Assembly: GCF_031199965.1 (NCBI RefSeq)
Contig: NZ_CP133605.1
Coordinates: 3,566,501-3,630,500, forward strand
Origin: Paenibacillus sp. D2_2
GTDB taxonomy: Bacteria; Bacillota; Bacilli; Paenibacillales; Paenibacillaceae
Direction: 5' to 3'
DNA: 64,000 nt
Of the stretch, positions 27,132 to 35,480 are shown one piece after another. The translations under genes were made by a program, and so were the position numbers. The notes beneath the pieces are model-generated. The model searched no databases. It worked only from the letters and a program-made list of their open reading frames with translations, and was not told where the DNA came from. The stretch's first letter is position 1. Each line of letters opens with the position of its first letter.

Positions 27132-27863
27132 ATGAGACAAAATAAATACGATGATGTTAATTTCTTTTCTGCTTATGGTAAAATGCTGCGTTCCGTGGAG
27201 GGACTTGAAGGTGCGGGTGAATGGCATGTGTTTAAAGAAATGCTACCTAAATTGCAAAATAAGAGTATTCTTGATTTAGGTTGCGGATTCGGCTGGCATT
27301 GCCGTTATGCTCGTGAACAACAAGCAAGCTCTGTAATCGGAGTAGATATATCTGAGAAAATGCTGCAAAAAGCTCGCGAAATGACGGATGACCCCGAGAT
27401 TTCTTACATGAACATGCCCATTGAGGATATAAACTTCTCTGCTTCGCAATTTGATGTTGTCATAAGCTCTTTGGCTTTTCACTATATTCAGTTTTTTGAA
27501 GAGATCTGCAACAAAGTTTATGATTGTCTCAAACCGGGAGGTTCCTTTGTGTTTTCAGTAGAGCATCCCATCTTCACTTCCCGGAACGAGCAAGATTGGT
27601 ATTACGATGACCAGGGCAATCGTCTTCATTGGGCCGTGGATCATTATCAATCCGAAGGTCTGCGGAACACTACATTTCTTAATGAAGCTGTTATCAAATA
27701 TCATAGGACGATTTCGACCTATATCAATGACTTGATTCATGCCGGATTTATTATGCGGGAAGTCAAAGAACCTATTCCTTCCGAAGAAATGTTAAGGAAT
27801 ATTCCCGATATGAAAGATGAACTCCGAAGACCCATGTTTCTAATAATTTCAGCTGAGAAATAG
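27132..27863 (+). CDS. Class I SAM-dependent methyltransferase
   Basis: 243 residues. The SAM-binding motif I is ILDLGCGFGWHCRYA (about 45-59), followed by VIGVDISEKML and a post-motif FDVVISSLAFHYI near 105. It resembles the small-molecule or UbiE-like methyltransferases; the substrate is unknown. ATG 27132 lies ten bases after TAGGAG; ATG 27126 is only four bases away. The unusual leader (27043-27105) suggests regulation by translation of a short peptide, which would fit a resistance or stress role. Confidence 0.85.
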   Translation: MRQNKYDDVNFFSAYGKMLRSVEGLEGAGEWHVFKEMLPKLQNKSILDLGCGFGWHCRYAREQQASSVIGVDISEKMLQKAREMTDDPEISYMNMPIEDINFSASQFDVVISSLAFHYIQFFEEICNKVYDCLKPGGSFVFSVEHPIFTSRNEQDWYYDDQGNRLHWAVDHYQSEGLRNTTFLNEAVIKYHRTISTYINDLIHAGFIMREVKEPIPSEEMLRNIPDMKDELRRPMFLIISAEK

Positions 27864-27877
27864 GCAGTGTATACACA

Positions 27878-27905
27878 AAGGGAAGCCCAAGTCGGGGCTT
27901 CCCTT
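27878..27905 (+). terminator. Terminator of the methyltransferase gene
   Basis: An 11-bp stem, AAGGGAAGCCC with GGGCTTCCCTT, is followed by a T-rich tail. Confidence 0.8.
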
Positions 27906-27971
27906 CTAGATTTCAGACCCGTTTCTATCGACTAAGCTTACTGCCCACGCTGCTTACGGTTCTCTTATAAC

Positions 27972-28541
27972 CTAGCGCAATTTAAGTCTAGTTACTCCGG
28001 ATGAATGCTTGCGCTGCCATTCCCTGCTGACCGAGACACCTGTATCTATAGCAAAGTCAATCAGCATGATCCATGCCGCAGCGATAAGAAACCATCCTGG
28101 TAAAGAAGTGAGGAGCAGTAGGATGGCTGGATGGATCAACTCTGCCAGCACAAATGCTAAGGCTCCCCAGAGCAGGGAGAATTCTACACAGACATAACCG
28201 CCGATGTTCATTTTCTGGCCCTGATAATCCCACCATTTTCGATGAAAAATTTTGTCCAGTACCCAACCCGTAGCATATTCCAGACATGTAACCAGTAGAG
28301 CGGACATCAAGAAAATAACCAGTCCGCGCGCCAACGGATCGTCCAACCTTGCTCCTGCCTGTTCAGAAACAGTAGTGATCAAGAGCGCTCCAAAGCCATA
28401 AATGGGGCAAAAGGGTCCACATAAAAAGCCCCGATTAACAAAACGTCGCTCTCGGATGCTAGCATAGGATGTCTCCAGAAGCCAGCCGGCGAAAGCGTAA
28501 ATCGCAAACAGTACCATTTTTTGCGCAAATACGCTGCTCAT
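27972..28541 (-). CDS. CmpB-like integral membrane protein, second paralogue
   Basis: About 189 residues from ATG 28541, placed nine bases after GGGGGAG; upstream in-frame starts exist to 28616 but lack such a site. It shares with the 10844-11362 protein the stretches FAGWLLETSYAS, GPFCPIYGFGALL, CLEYATGWVLDKIFHRKWWDYQGQKMNIGGYVCVEFSLLWG and about five membrane segments. Function unproven. It lies after the patatin gene, and a copy of the ACAAAAGACC-type motif lies 38 bases before its start. Confidence 0.8.
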   Translation of the reverse strand: MSSVFAQKMVLFAIYAFAGWLLETSYASIRERRFVNRGFLCGPFCPIYGFGALLITTVSEQAGARLDDPLARGLVIFLMSALLVTCLEYATGWVLDKIFHRKWWDYQGQKMNIGGYVCVEFSLLWGALAFVLAELIHPAILLLLTSLPGWFLIAAAWIMLIDFAIDTGVSVSREWQRKHSSGVTRLKLR

Positions 28542-28578
28542 GAGTTTCACTCCCCCAATCGACATGAATGTAAGAACT

Positions 28579-28596
28579 ACAAAAGACCAAAAAACT
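28579..28596 (-). promoter_or_regulatory. ACAAAAGACC motif, copy 1 (before the CmpB-like gene)
   Basis: ACAAAAGACCAAAAAACT lies in the short gap between the patatin stop and the CmpB-like start. Near-identical copies lie at 29464 and, inverted, 30227. Confidence 0.55.
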
Positions 28597-28609
28597 CTGT
28601 GCCAGGAGC

Positions 28610-29404
28610 CTAGCACACCCTTGACTGCTCAGATTTAATACATTGCTGGAGTTCCTCGAGGCATTGCTCTGCTGCTACCTCCCCCGCCTTGATACACTCA
28701 GCTGATTTAGTAAAATCAAAGGATGCGTAATAACCTACCTCGGGACGGATCACATAGTCCGCTCTTTTAAGACTGACATGCCTTCGCCCTGCGGCCATCA
28801 AACCGTAAGAACGGTATACCACCTCCATCATATTTCGTGGCGGTTTCTTCTCATGCTCTCTGGCTACGTCCACAGCAATAATAAAGTCATCTCCCCCGTC
28901 CAACGCTTCCTCCACGGGTAGATTGTTAAGGACACCGCCATCAACAAGCATCTTATCGCCATCCATTAGCGGGGCAAACACACCGGGAAATGCAGTCGTC
29001 GCCCTCAGGGCGGTTCCCAAGTCACCATGATCCAGAACCACCTGCTGTCCGCACATGAGATCCACAGCAATCGCTTTGAATTCAATTGGGAACTGCTCAA
29101 TGAGCAACCCCTGTTTACTATGCTTTTCCAGCAGACCGTTAATCGTCTGTTGAACCGCGTTGCCCCCCAACAGACCGCGATGTCGAATGCCCATATCGAT
29201 CAGACGGTACTTCGGAGTGTTCAGAATCACTTCCTGAATAGCCTCTGCCGGCACCCCAGCCGCATACAAGCCGCCGATAGCACCCCCCATGCTTGTACCT
29301 ACAATACGATCAACCTTGATCCCATTCCTCTCAAAAGCTTTTAATACACCGATATGCGCCAAGCCCCGTACAGCTCCTCCACCTAATACCAACGCGGTTT
29401 TCAT
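28610..29404 (-). CDS. Patatin-like phospholipase
   Basis: 264 residues. Serine-aspartate dyad lipase family. The oxyanion loop GGGAVRG is at residues about 8-14, the nucleophile Ser in GTSMGG about 37-42, and the Asp in VDGGVLNNLP near 155. No signal peptide; a cytoplasmic or peripheral RssA/YlbK-type enzyme. ATG 29404 follows TGGAG. The C-terminal SLKRADYVIRPEVG is also usual for the family. It lies between a regulator gene upstream and a CmpB-like gene downstream. Confidence 0.92.
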   Translation of the reverse strand: MKTALVLGGGAVRGLAHIGVLKAFERNGIKVDRIVGTSMGGAIGGLYAAGVPAEAIQEVILNTPKYRLIDMGIRHRGLLGGNAVQQTINGLLEKHSKQGLLIEQFPIEFKAIAVDLMCGQQVVLDHGDLGTALRATTAFPGVFAPLMDGDKMLVDGGVLNNLPVEEALDGGDDFIIAVDVAREHEKKPPRNMMEVVYRSYGLMAAGRRHVSLKRADYVIRPEVGYYASFDFTKSAECIKAGEVAAEQCLEELQQCIKSEQSRVC

Positions 29405-29463
29405 TGTGACACACTCCACTATCTGATCTTTTCAAAATATATATAGAGGTCTCTTCGCAAAAA

Positions 29464-29483
29464 ACACAAAAGACCAAAAAACT
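29464..29483 (-). promoter_or_regulatory. ACAAAAGACC motif, copy 2 (before the patatin gene)
   Basis: ACACAAAAGACCAAAAAACT lies 60 bases before the patatin start codon, in the gap after the regulator gene. Confidence 0.55.
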
Positions 29484-29501
29484 ATCCAAAAGCTAAAGCC
29501 T

Positions 29502-30179
29502 TTAAGCTAAAGCTTCTTGCAACAAATCGGACAGCATTCGCTGTTCATGATTGGACAGTCCGTCCAATGTATCGATAAACTTGGAGATAAGCTCCGTAAG
29601 TTCATTTCCCAGTTCATCGTTAATCGTCTGAATGATCGTTCCGAGGACCGTACCCACAAACAGCAATATCCCGCTCTTACTATGAAGTCTCTTGCTGACT
29701 AGCAATGAGATAAGATGCTCTGTCTTGCTCCCCAGCTTCTTGATATATACTAATAGCAGGCCGAGAATGTAACCGCAGAACTCTAGATTAGACGCTTTGG
29801 ATGATATTTCGTTCATGACTTTACGGATAACCTCATTCACATTGGTGTCCTTGACACTTCCTAGTAGCTTCCTGATATGCGCTATCGTATGTTCCCAATC
29901 GACCGCATTATAGCTATCCTTCCGGTTTAGCTTAAATAAATCAGTAGCCTGGTCCGTAGGAGAAAACACAACTTGCGATCTGCCGGTTTCCTTGGCATTG
30001 ACTTCATAACTGCGGCTCACAAATCCTTGCTTCTCCATCTCCTTCATCATGTCATAAGCAGTCCATTTGCTTACACCCAAGGAAAGAGCCAGTGTCTCAT
30101 AGTGAATCGGCAGGCTTGTACGTTGATATAATTCAACTAATTTATCCAGAAATTGCAGTCGTCTTTTCGTAAGCGACAT
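29502..30179 (-). CDS. HTH regulator of unrecognised family
   Basis: 225 residues from ATG 30179, five bases after GAGGTGA. The N-terminal winged helix is RLQFLDKLVELYQRTSLPIHYETLALSLGVSKWTAYDMMKEMEKQGFVSRSY (about 5-57). The rest is helical (NEVIRKVMNEISSKASNLEF, then LLLVYIKKLGSKTEHLISLLV and a C-terminal SKFIDTLDGLSNHEQRMLSDLL). I do not know a named family. A copy of the TTTTTGGGTCTTTTGTGT motif lies 48-66 bases before its start, and inverted copies precede the next two genes, so this protein is the natural candidate to bind them. Confidence 0.8.
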   Translation of the reverse strand: MSLTKRRLQFLDKLVELYQRTSLPIHYETLALSLGVSKWTAYDMMKEMEKQGFVSRSYEVNAKETGRSQVVFSPTDQATDLFKLNRKDSYNAVDWEHTIAHIRKLLGSVKDTNVNEVIRKVMNEISSKASNLEFCGYILGLLLVYIKKLGSKTEHLISLLVSKRLHSKSGILLFVGTVLGTIIQTINDELGNELTELISKFIDTLDGLSNHEQRMLSDLLQEALA

Positions 30180-30226
30180 GGAGTTCACCTCAGTGGTATG
30201 ACCTTTATTAATCAACAATAACATTT

Positions 30227-30245
30227 GTTTTTGGGTCTTTTGTGT
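30227..30245. promoter_or_regulatory. ACAAAAGACC motif, copy 3 (before the regulator gene, inverted)
   Basis: Plus strand GTTTTTGGGTCTTTTGTGT, i.e. the same motif in the other orientation with one extra C in the CC run. Confidence 0.55.
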
Positions 30246-30375
30246 ATATGGTAGCACGACAATATTTAATCGTCAACCTGGACACTTATTATATAAAATG
30301 CCTCCGCTTAACCATACGGATGATTTCGACGTTGCTAGAGCAACAAATGTCATGATAGTATATCAACCAATGGAT

Positions 30376-30419
30376 TGGATTGTTATTCAATGCCACAATT
30401 CAGATTCTAGAACAATCCA
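30376..30419 (+). promoter_or_regulatory. Inverted repeat before mocR gene 2
   Basis: Nine-base arms TGGATTGTT (30376-30384) and AACAATCCA (30411-30419), 26 bases apart, end 31 bases before the start codon. A possible binding site of the MocR protein. Confidence 0.4.
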
Positions 30420-30450
30420 TAATACCATCCAGAACACTGGAGGTGAATGA

Positions 30451-31881
30451 ATGCTGAAAGTAAATCGTGATGATAAACGTCCCATCTGGCAGCAGCTTCT
30501 GGATCAAGCGATTCACAAAATTGAAACTGGAAAATGGTCACCAGGTGAATTACTGCTCCCATCCCGCGAACTCGCTCAATTGATTGGCGTTTCCCGCTCA
30601 ACCATACAGATTGTATATGAGGAGTTATTTAGCCGCGGATATACCGTAACCTCTCGACGAGGTGGAACAAGAGTTAGCGAATGGATATATACGACTCGTC
30701 CTTCAGAAAATGCTGCTACACAAGGGTCCCTCCCTCCTGAACTACCTCTGTTAAACATCGGAGTCGACCACTTGCACCAATGGTTTGGTAACAAAGATCA
30801 TCGAAAAACAGAGATTGATTTCACTCCTCATGAGCCTTATTTAGACGAACATTTTCAAAGAAATTGGAGAAAGTCCTTTTTACATGCCTCTACGGAAACA
30901 AGCTTGGACAGTTGGGCATATGGCAACGCCTATGGCTACCTGCCGTTGCGAGAGCAGATTCAACGTTACCTGTCGCTTGAACGAGGAGTTCATGTAGATA
31001 TCGATCAAATTATTTTAACTTCTGGCGCACAGCATAGCATTGATTTAATCGCCCAAGCCCTGTTATATGAAGGAGATATTGTTTCGGTTGAGGATCCTGG
31101 CTTCCCTGCTGCTTGGATGGTGATGAAATATCGGCGCATGCAAGTCGCATCCGTTCCGGTCGACGAACACGGACTTTGCGTAGATCGCATTCACCCTAAG
31201 TCCAAACTTGTATATGTTACACCATCGCATCAGTGTGCGGCTGGAGTTATTATGTCGGAGCCTCGCAGGCAACAATTGTTACATATGACTGCTGAGCAGC
31301 GTTGCTGGATTATTGAGGATGATTACGACAGTGAATTCCGGTATCGTGGTGACCCAATTCCAACCTTGTTCAGTCAGCGGCCTCAGAACACGTTGTATAT
31401 GATGAGTTTTTCCAAAATGATCGCTCCTGGTATCCGGATATCAGCAATCGTTGGTCCCAAAGAAGCCATTCGTCAGATTGCCCAAGTCCATGAGCTAACC
31501 AATCGCCATCTACCGATTATGGAACAATTAACACTTACTCATTTTATCGAACATGGTCATTTTATGCGTCATATGAGACGAGTTCGCAACGTATATCGGC
31601 GTAGACACGAAGCTATGACGAAAGTCATTAACACATCAGGTCTTAGTGCACATTTTACTCTAAGTGGCGCAGAAACGGGGCTTCATATGCTACTTGAGGC
31701 TGATAAATCGTTTGGAGAAGAAGCAGTGACGAGGTTAGCGCTCGACCAGGGAATCCGTGTATACCCACTGAGTACATATTGTTTGGAAAGTGATCGAAAA
31801 GGATGGGTACTGGGTTTTGCTAAGGTAGATGAGGGACTTATTGAGCAAGGAATACTCCGCCTTGCTAAAATGATCTTTTAG
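30451..31881 (+). CDS. MocR/PdxR-type GntR regulator with aminotransferase domain
   Basis: 476 residues. The winged helix is at about 10-75 (PSRELAQLIGVSRSTIQIVYEELFSRGYTVTSRRGGTRV); the aminotransferase-like domain has YGYLPLREQIQRYL near 155, a TPSHQCAAGVIMS stretch near 255, EDDYDSEFRY near 290 and the PLP lysine in MSFSKMIAPGIRIS near 320. It is most like PdxR-type activators. ATG 30451 follows TGGAGGTGA. It converges on a pyridoxamine-oxidase-fold gene (31963-32499), a family with flavin or PLP links, which may not be chance. Confidence 0.92.
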   Translation: MLKVNRDDKRPIWQQLLDQAIHKIETGKWSPGELLLPSRELAQLIGVSRSTIQIVYEELFSRGYTVTSRRGGTRVSEWIYTTRPSENAATQGSLPPELPLLNIGVDHLHQWFGNKDHRKTEIDFTPHEPYLDEHFQRNWRKSFLHASTETSLDSWAYGNAYGYLPLREQIQRYLSLERGVHVDIDQIILTSGAQHSIDLIAQALLYEGDIVSVEDPGFPAAWMVMKYRRMQVASVPVDEHGLCVDRIHPKSKLVYVTPSHQCAAGVIMSEPRRQQLLHMTAEQRCWIIEDDYDSEFRYRGDPIPTLFSQRPQNTLYMMSFSKMIAPGIRISAIVGPKEAIRQIAQVHELTNRHLPIMEQLTLTHFIEHGHFMRHMRRVRNVYRRRHEAMTKVINTSGLSAHFTLSGAETGLHMLLEADKSFGEEAVTRLALDQGIRVYPLSTYCLESDRKGWVLGFAKVDEGLIEQGILRLAKMIF

Positions 31882-31906
31882 AGGTAGTTCAAAAATGATA
31901 GTTCAA

Positions 31907-31945
31907 AATAATGCTGCCGAATCTGTAACGACAGCATTATTTTTT
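31907..31945. terminator. Bidirectional terminator between mocR 2 and the PPOX-like gene
   Basis: A 10-bp stem AATAATGCTG with CAGCATTATT is followed by a T-run. Confidence 0.75.
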
Positions 31946-31962
31946 AAGCGATGATTTCGGAC

Positions 31963-32499
31963 TTACACGGTTTTACCCGCTCTGAACATTTTTTCAATTT
32001 CCAGCGGATTTTCTTTCGCAGTGATATGATGTGGATTTATTCGATACACCTGAACCGGACCACCAAATACGGCTGACCGGTACCTGTCTACGTGTTGCTG
32101 AGGTAATGGACGATTATAGTAACCCGGCACATACTTATGAATCATTTCTTGCAGCATATGTGTAGCTTCATCCAGATCCATGACAGGTTCTGCCTTGCCA
32201 AAAATCATGACACTCATATACGCTGTGTCCGTCTTGGCTGGCACCGGATCAGTAATCGTTCCATATTCTTCACAAACCGTAAAACAGACCTCTGGATTAG
32301 CATCCATCACCTGATTCCTTCTCCGCCAGGTCGCTCCATGGAAGTAAAGCTTGCCATCTGTCCAGACAAAATTAAGCGGAACTACATAAGGCAGATGACC
32401 ATCAGCCATTCCAAGATGTCCAACTCGAGCCTGCAATAGAAATGTCTCAATCTTGCCCTTGTCCAACACTTCCCTTGTCTTGTAACGAACTCTATCCAT
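31963..32499 (-). CDS. Pyridoxamine 5'-phosphate oxidase-fold (NimA-like) flavoprotein
   Basis: 178 residues. A split-barrel flavin-binding fold. N-terminal VGHLGMADGHLPYVVPLNFVWTDGKLYFHGA (about 26-56) and ANPEVCFTVCEEYG (about 67-80) are typical of the NimA/nitroimidazole-resistance-like branch, not of true PdxH. The activity is unknown. ATG 32499 follows GGGGTGATA. It is convergent with mocR 2. Confidence 0.85.
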   Translation of the reverse strand: MDRVRYKTREVLDKGKIETFLLQARVGHLGMADGHLPYVVPLNFVWTDGKLYFHGATWRRRNQVMDANPEVCFTVCEEYGTITDPVPAKTDTAYMSVMIFGKAEPVMDLDEATHMLQEMIHKYVPGYYNRPLPQQHVDRYRSAVFGGPVQVYRINPHHITAKENPLEIEKMFRAGKTV

Positions 32500-32640
32500 A
32501 CTATCACCCCTATAATATTGAATTAATATTGGCTAGTGTATCAACTATTGGAGTGATTAGAAATATCCAAAACTATTAATTTAGAGCAATCCAAATTCAA
32601 CCTTACAGAATAAATAAAGCTCCTGAACCTTGATCCCGTT

Positions 32641-32827
32641 TCTAACGAAACTGGATATCGCTATTTGCACCAAAAAGAGCTGTTGAGAATTTTAACGAAA
32701 CTGGGGATCGTTATTCTGCTACTTTCATGGCTTTTTGATCGAATTGATCTCAAATAGCGTTATGGTGTTTCGTTAGAATTTATTTATCACTGTCTTTGCC
32801 AAAATAACGATATGGAGTTTCGTTAGA
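32641..32827. repeat. Composite inverted repeat element, copy B
   Basis: Units at 32641-32667, 32691-32717 (forward) and 32751-32777, 32801-32827 (reverse): exact 50, 60 and 50-bp steps and a 33-bp centre, the same geometry as copy A. Spacers within pairs also share a CCAAAAAGAGC-like core. It fills most of the 32500-32844 gap, ending 18 bases before the stop of the HD gene. Confidence 0.88.
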
Positions 32828-32844
32828 GCCCTAGACCCAAGTGA

Positions 32845-33442
32845 TCACTTCAACCTGCTGCTTACACTACTCAAGAAAAACTTCAGCGTGTTCTCTCTTT
32901 GCGGCAAGAGGGCATTCACCTTCTGTTCGGAATGTGCAAGTAGATCAGAGAGCTGCAGCTCCAACAAAGGCAGCACCAGGTCTACACCTATTTTTCCGGT
33001 AATATCGTCCATGCTCTCCTGGCTCGGGAACAATTCTGTATCATGGTATTTGACTAGCATACCAACCTTACGCCGAATCGTATCGTCGAAGTCAAGACGC
33101 TGAAGAATGAAATCTCCCAGAATGACGCTGATCTCTTCATGCCCCTTGAAACTGTCCACTCCATCCCGTGTAACCTTGGTATACGGCTTACCGATATCAT
33201 GGAACAATGCCGCTAGCTTCAGAGCGAGATCCTTCCTCACTCCATCCACAACCTCGTAAGTATGAAGAAGTACGGGCAGACGATGCGCCTGGCATATGCT
33301 GCTCACAATCTTTGCAGACGATGAGTTCTGGAATGATCGACAGCAACTCTTCCTCCGCCAAGGCGATGTTCTCTTTCGTCAGCAGAATGGTCTCTAACCG
33401 TTCTCTTAAGCTACTTTCCAATCTCTCCAACCCCTTTTTCAT
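32845..33442 (-). pseudogene. HD-domain phosphohydrolase, one frameshift
   Basis: About 199 residues. The N-terminal part (MKKGLERLESSLRERLETILLTKENIALAEEELLSIIPEL) is followed in another frame by HRLPVLLHTYEVVDGV, then LAALFHDIGKP, the HD metal site, and FKGHEEISV and VKYHDTELF. These are the histidine/aspartate ligands of HD phosphohydrolases, of the type fused to CCA-adding enzymes. The change of frame (one extra or two missing bases) lies around 33290-33315. ATG 33442 has no clear ribosome site. Substrate unknown. It is transcribed after the nitrilase gene, 22 bases away. Confidence 0.75.
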
Positions 33443-33464
33443 GCTATAAAAAATCTATAGTTGT

Positions 33465-34412
33465 CTATTGTTTTCTCTGTACAATGTCCTGCTTCGTATC
33501 ATTCACGATCAACTGAAAAACATCTGGACGGCTATAATGTCCAACTGGATCGAAGTCAAATCGACTCCGTACGATCTCGGAGAGATCCAGTGTCGCCACT
33601 AGAATCCCCTCCTGGTCATAAAGCGGCTCCATGATGTATTCACCTAACGGGCCCACAATCGCGCTTCCCCCTACTGAGAACCTCGGGATCCTGCTCTATA
33701 TCCGGATAGTAGGCTAGGTCTGCGGGATAGGATTCCTTGGTTGCAAACTGATTGCAGGAGAGGACAAAGCAACGGCCTTCGCAGGCAATATGGCGAATCG
33801 TCGACTGCCATGAATCCCGCGCATCTGCCGTCGGGGCTACATAGATATCGATCCCCTGCGCATACATCGCTGTTCGGGCTAGTGGCATATAGTTTTCCCA
33901 GCAGATCAGTCCGCCCACCCTGCCAAAGGGAGTGTCAATCACGGTCAACGTGCTGCCGTCGCCTTGCCCCCATAGCAGCCGTTCGGAGCAGGAGGAACCA
34001 GCTTGCGGTGCTTGCCCAGCAGTTCCCCGTCAGGACCGATATAGATCATCGTATTAAACAAAGTACCTGTGCTGAAATCCTGATCGCGCTCCACGACACC
34101 GATGACAAGATGAACCCCTAACTCCTTGGCCAAATCGCCAATCTGCTTCGTCTCATCTCCCGGGACATCGATGGCGCTGGTCCAATAGCGCTCCCAATCT
34201 TTCCGTCCGTCAGCGGTGCGGCTTCCGACACGTGCTCCGAAGCTCAGACCGCGCGGGTATCCCGGCAGGAATACTTCAGGGAAGACGATCAACTCTGCTC
34301 CCTGCCCAGCCGCTTCCTTCGTCATCGAGGCGATCTTGTCCATAGCGGACTGCTTATCGAACAAGATCGGAGCGGCTTGTATGACCGCTACTTTCACATG
34401 CCGATTTCTCAC
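33465..34412 (-). pseudogene. Nitrilase (carbon-nitrogen hydrolase), two frameshifts
   Basis: About 316 residues once repaired. The catalytic triad of the nitrilase superfamily is present: Glu in VFPEVFLPGYPRG, Lys in GKHRKLVP, Cys in [15 protein letters not shown]. This is the true nitrilase branch, which turns nitriles into acids and ammonia. GTG 34412 follows GAGAGGGA. One base is lost near 33983-33986 ([18 protein letters not shown] is restored) and one from the C-run 33667-33671 ([15 protein letters not shown] is restored). Confidence 0.88.
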
Positions 34413-34600
34413 TTTATCATCCCTCTCTGTTATCCATTCCGACAATGAGCGGAAGAACCGGACCCTGAACACCTATCATAAGAGAGAGTGGATCAAAATA
34501 AACCATCCAATAGAGCATAAATTGTAACCATCCACTTTTTGTTTGTGTAGCCATCCATTCATTCATTGCTGCTTGATTAGGTTAAATATCGCATGAAAGC

Positions 34601-34645
34601 AATAGAGCAGCTGTTCTCCCTTTACAGGAGAACAACTGCTCTATC
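34601..34645 (-). terminator. Terminator of the GH105-deacetylase operon
   Basis: A long stem with arms AATAGAGCAG and CTGCTCTAT continues inward as TGTTCTCC with GGAGAACA. The T-tract is modest. Confidence 0.7.
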
Positions 34646-34678
34646 GTTATTAACCAAGAAAGTATGGATTTCATAATA

Positions 34679-35479
34679 CTATACCAATTTCGTTTGACAG
34701 CCGCCTTTAGCTTCAATCACTGCACCGTCGACTTCAAGCCATATCGAAGAATAGGAAGGATTATAGACAAAATCCAGAGAAGCCGAAAATCGAAGGTGCT
34801 GATATCCCTTCAAATAATCGACAATTTCTATATTTGAGGCATACCAAATGTCTTCACGCTGGCCAACTGATTTGCAAAAGTTCTCTATCAACTCCCAGTT
34901 ATTATCCTGATCAAACTCATAGCTATGTCCCCAAACATACATCAGATTGAGATGATGCCTTCTATTCAATTGCTTAAATGTCTCCGCCAGCTCCAGCAGA
35001 TTCCTATTATGGTGGCAAGTCGGGTTCCACTCCATGAAATCGTCCGGCATGCGAAAGTCGCCATGACTCTCGACTGTTCTGGCATATTCGATGCCAAGAT
35101 ACGGGAGCATATCTTTGATTTGTTGGTTAAATGAACCGTTAGGATAAGAGAATCCTCTTATAGGATAACCCGTGATGCTTTCCAAAGCCTTCCTATCGCC
35201 CATGATCTCTTCAACGATTTGCTCCCTGACACATCTTGTCATGGTTGGATGCGTAACCGAATGGGCTGAAATCTCATGACCTAGATAAACCTCCCCGATC
35301 TCTTCCAACGCTATCCGATCATTCTGTCCAGCCAGGCCCGAATTAAGGTGGAAAGTCCCTTTAATCCCATACTCGTTAAACACGCTAACCAAGCGTTTAT
35401 CGGCCGTTCTGCCATCATCATAACTCATAGTTAGAACTTTATTCTTCCCTCCAGGGAACGTCAGCAGAACATTTGCCAT
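34679..35479 (-). CDS. Polysaccharide deacetylase (NodB-type)
   Basis: 266 residues, no signal peptide. The metal-binding Asp pair is in LTMSYDDG (about 17-24), and the histidines are in HEISAHSVTHPTM (about 68-80). YPNGSF near 110 and a late MYVWGHSYEF stretch complete the NodB core. It removes acetyl groups from sugars. A C-terminal 45-residue tail is outside the core. It starts one base after the GH105 stop, so the two are translationally coupled. This suggests an oligosaccharide that is both acetylated and unsaturated. Confidence 0.88.
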   Translation of the reverse strand: MANVLLTFPGGKNKVLTMSYDDGRTADKRLVSVFNEYGIKGTFHLNSGLAGQNDRIALEEIGEVYLGHEISAHSVTHPTMTRCVREQIVEEIMGDRKALESITGYPIRGFSYPNGSFNQQIKDMLPYLGIEYARTVESHGDFRMPDDFMEWNPTCHHNRNLLELAETFKQLNRRHHLNLMYVWGHSYEFDQDNNWELIENFCKSVGQREDIWYASNIEIVDYLKGYQHLRFSASLDFVYNPSYSSIWLEVDGAVIEAKGGCQTKLV

Positions 35480-35480
35480 A

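Noticed and set aside
32641..32827. 27-bp repeats with 23-bp spacers resembling a CRISPR array
   Set aside because: Half the units are inverted, the spacers are themselves partly conserved, only four units occur per locus, the same block recurs at three loci, and no cas gene is near.
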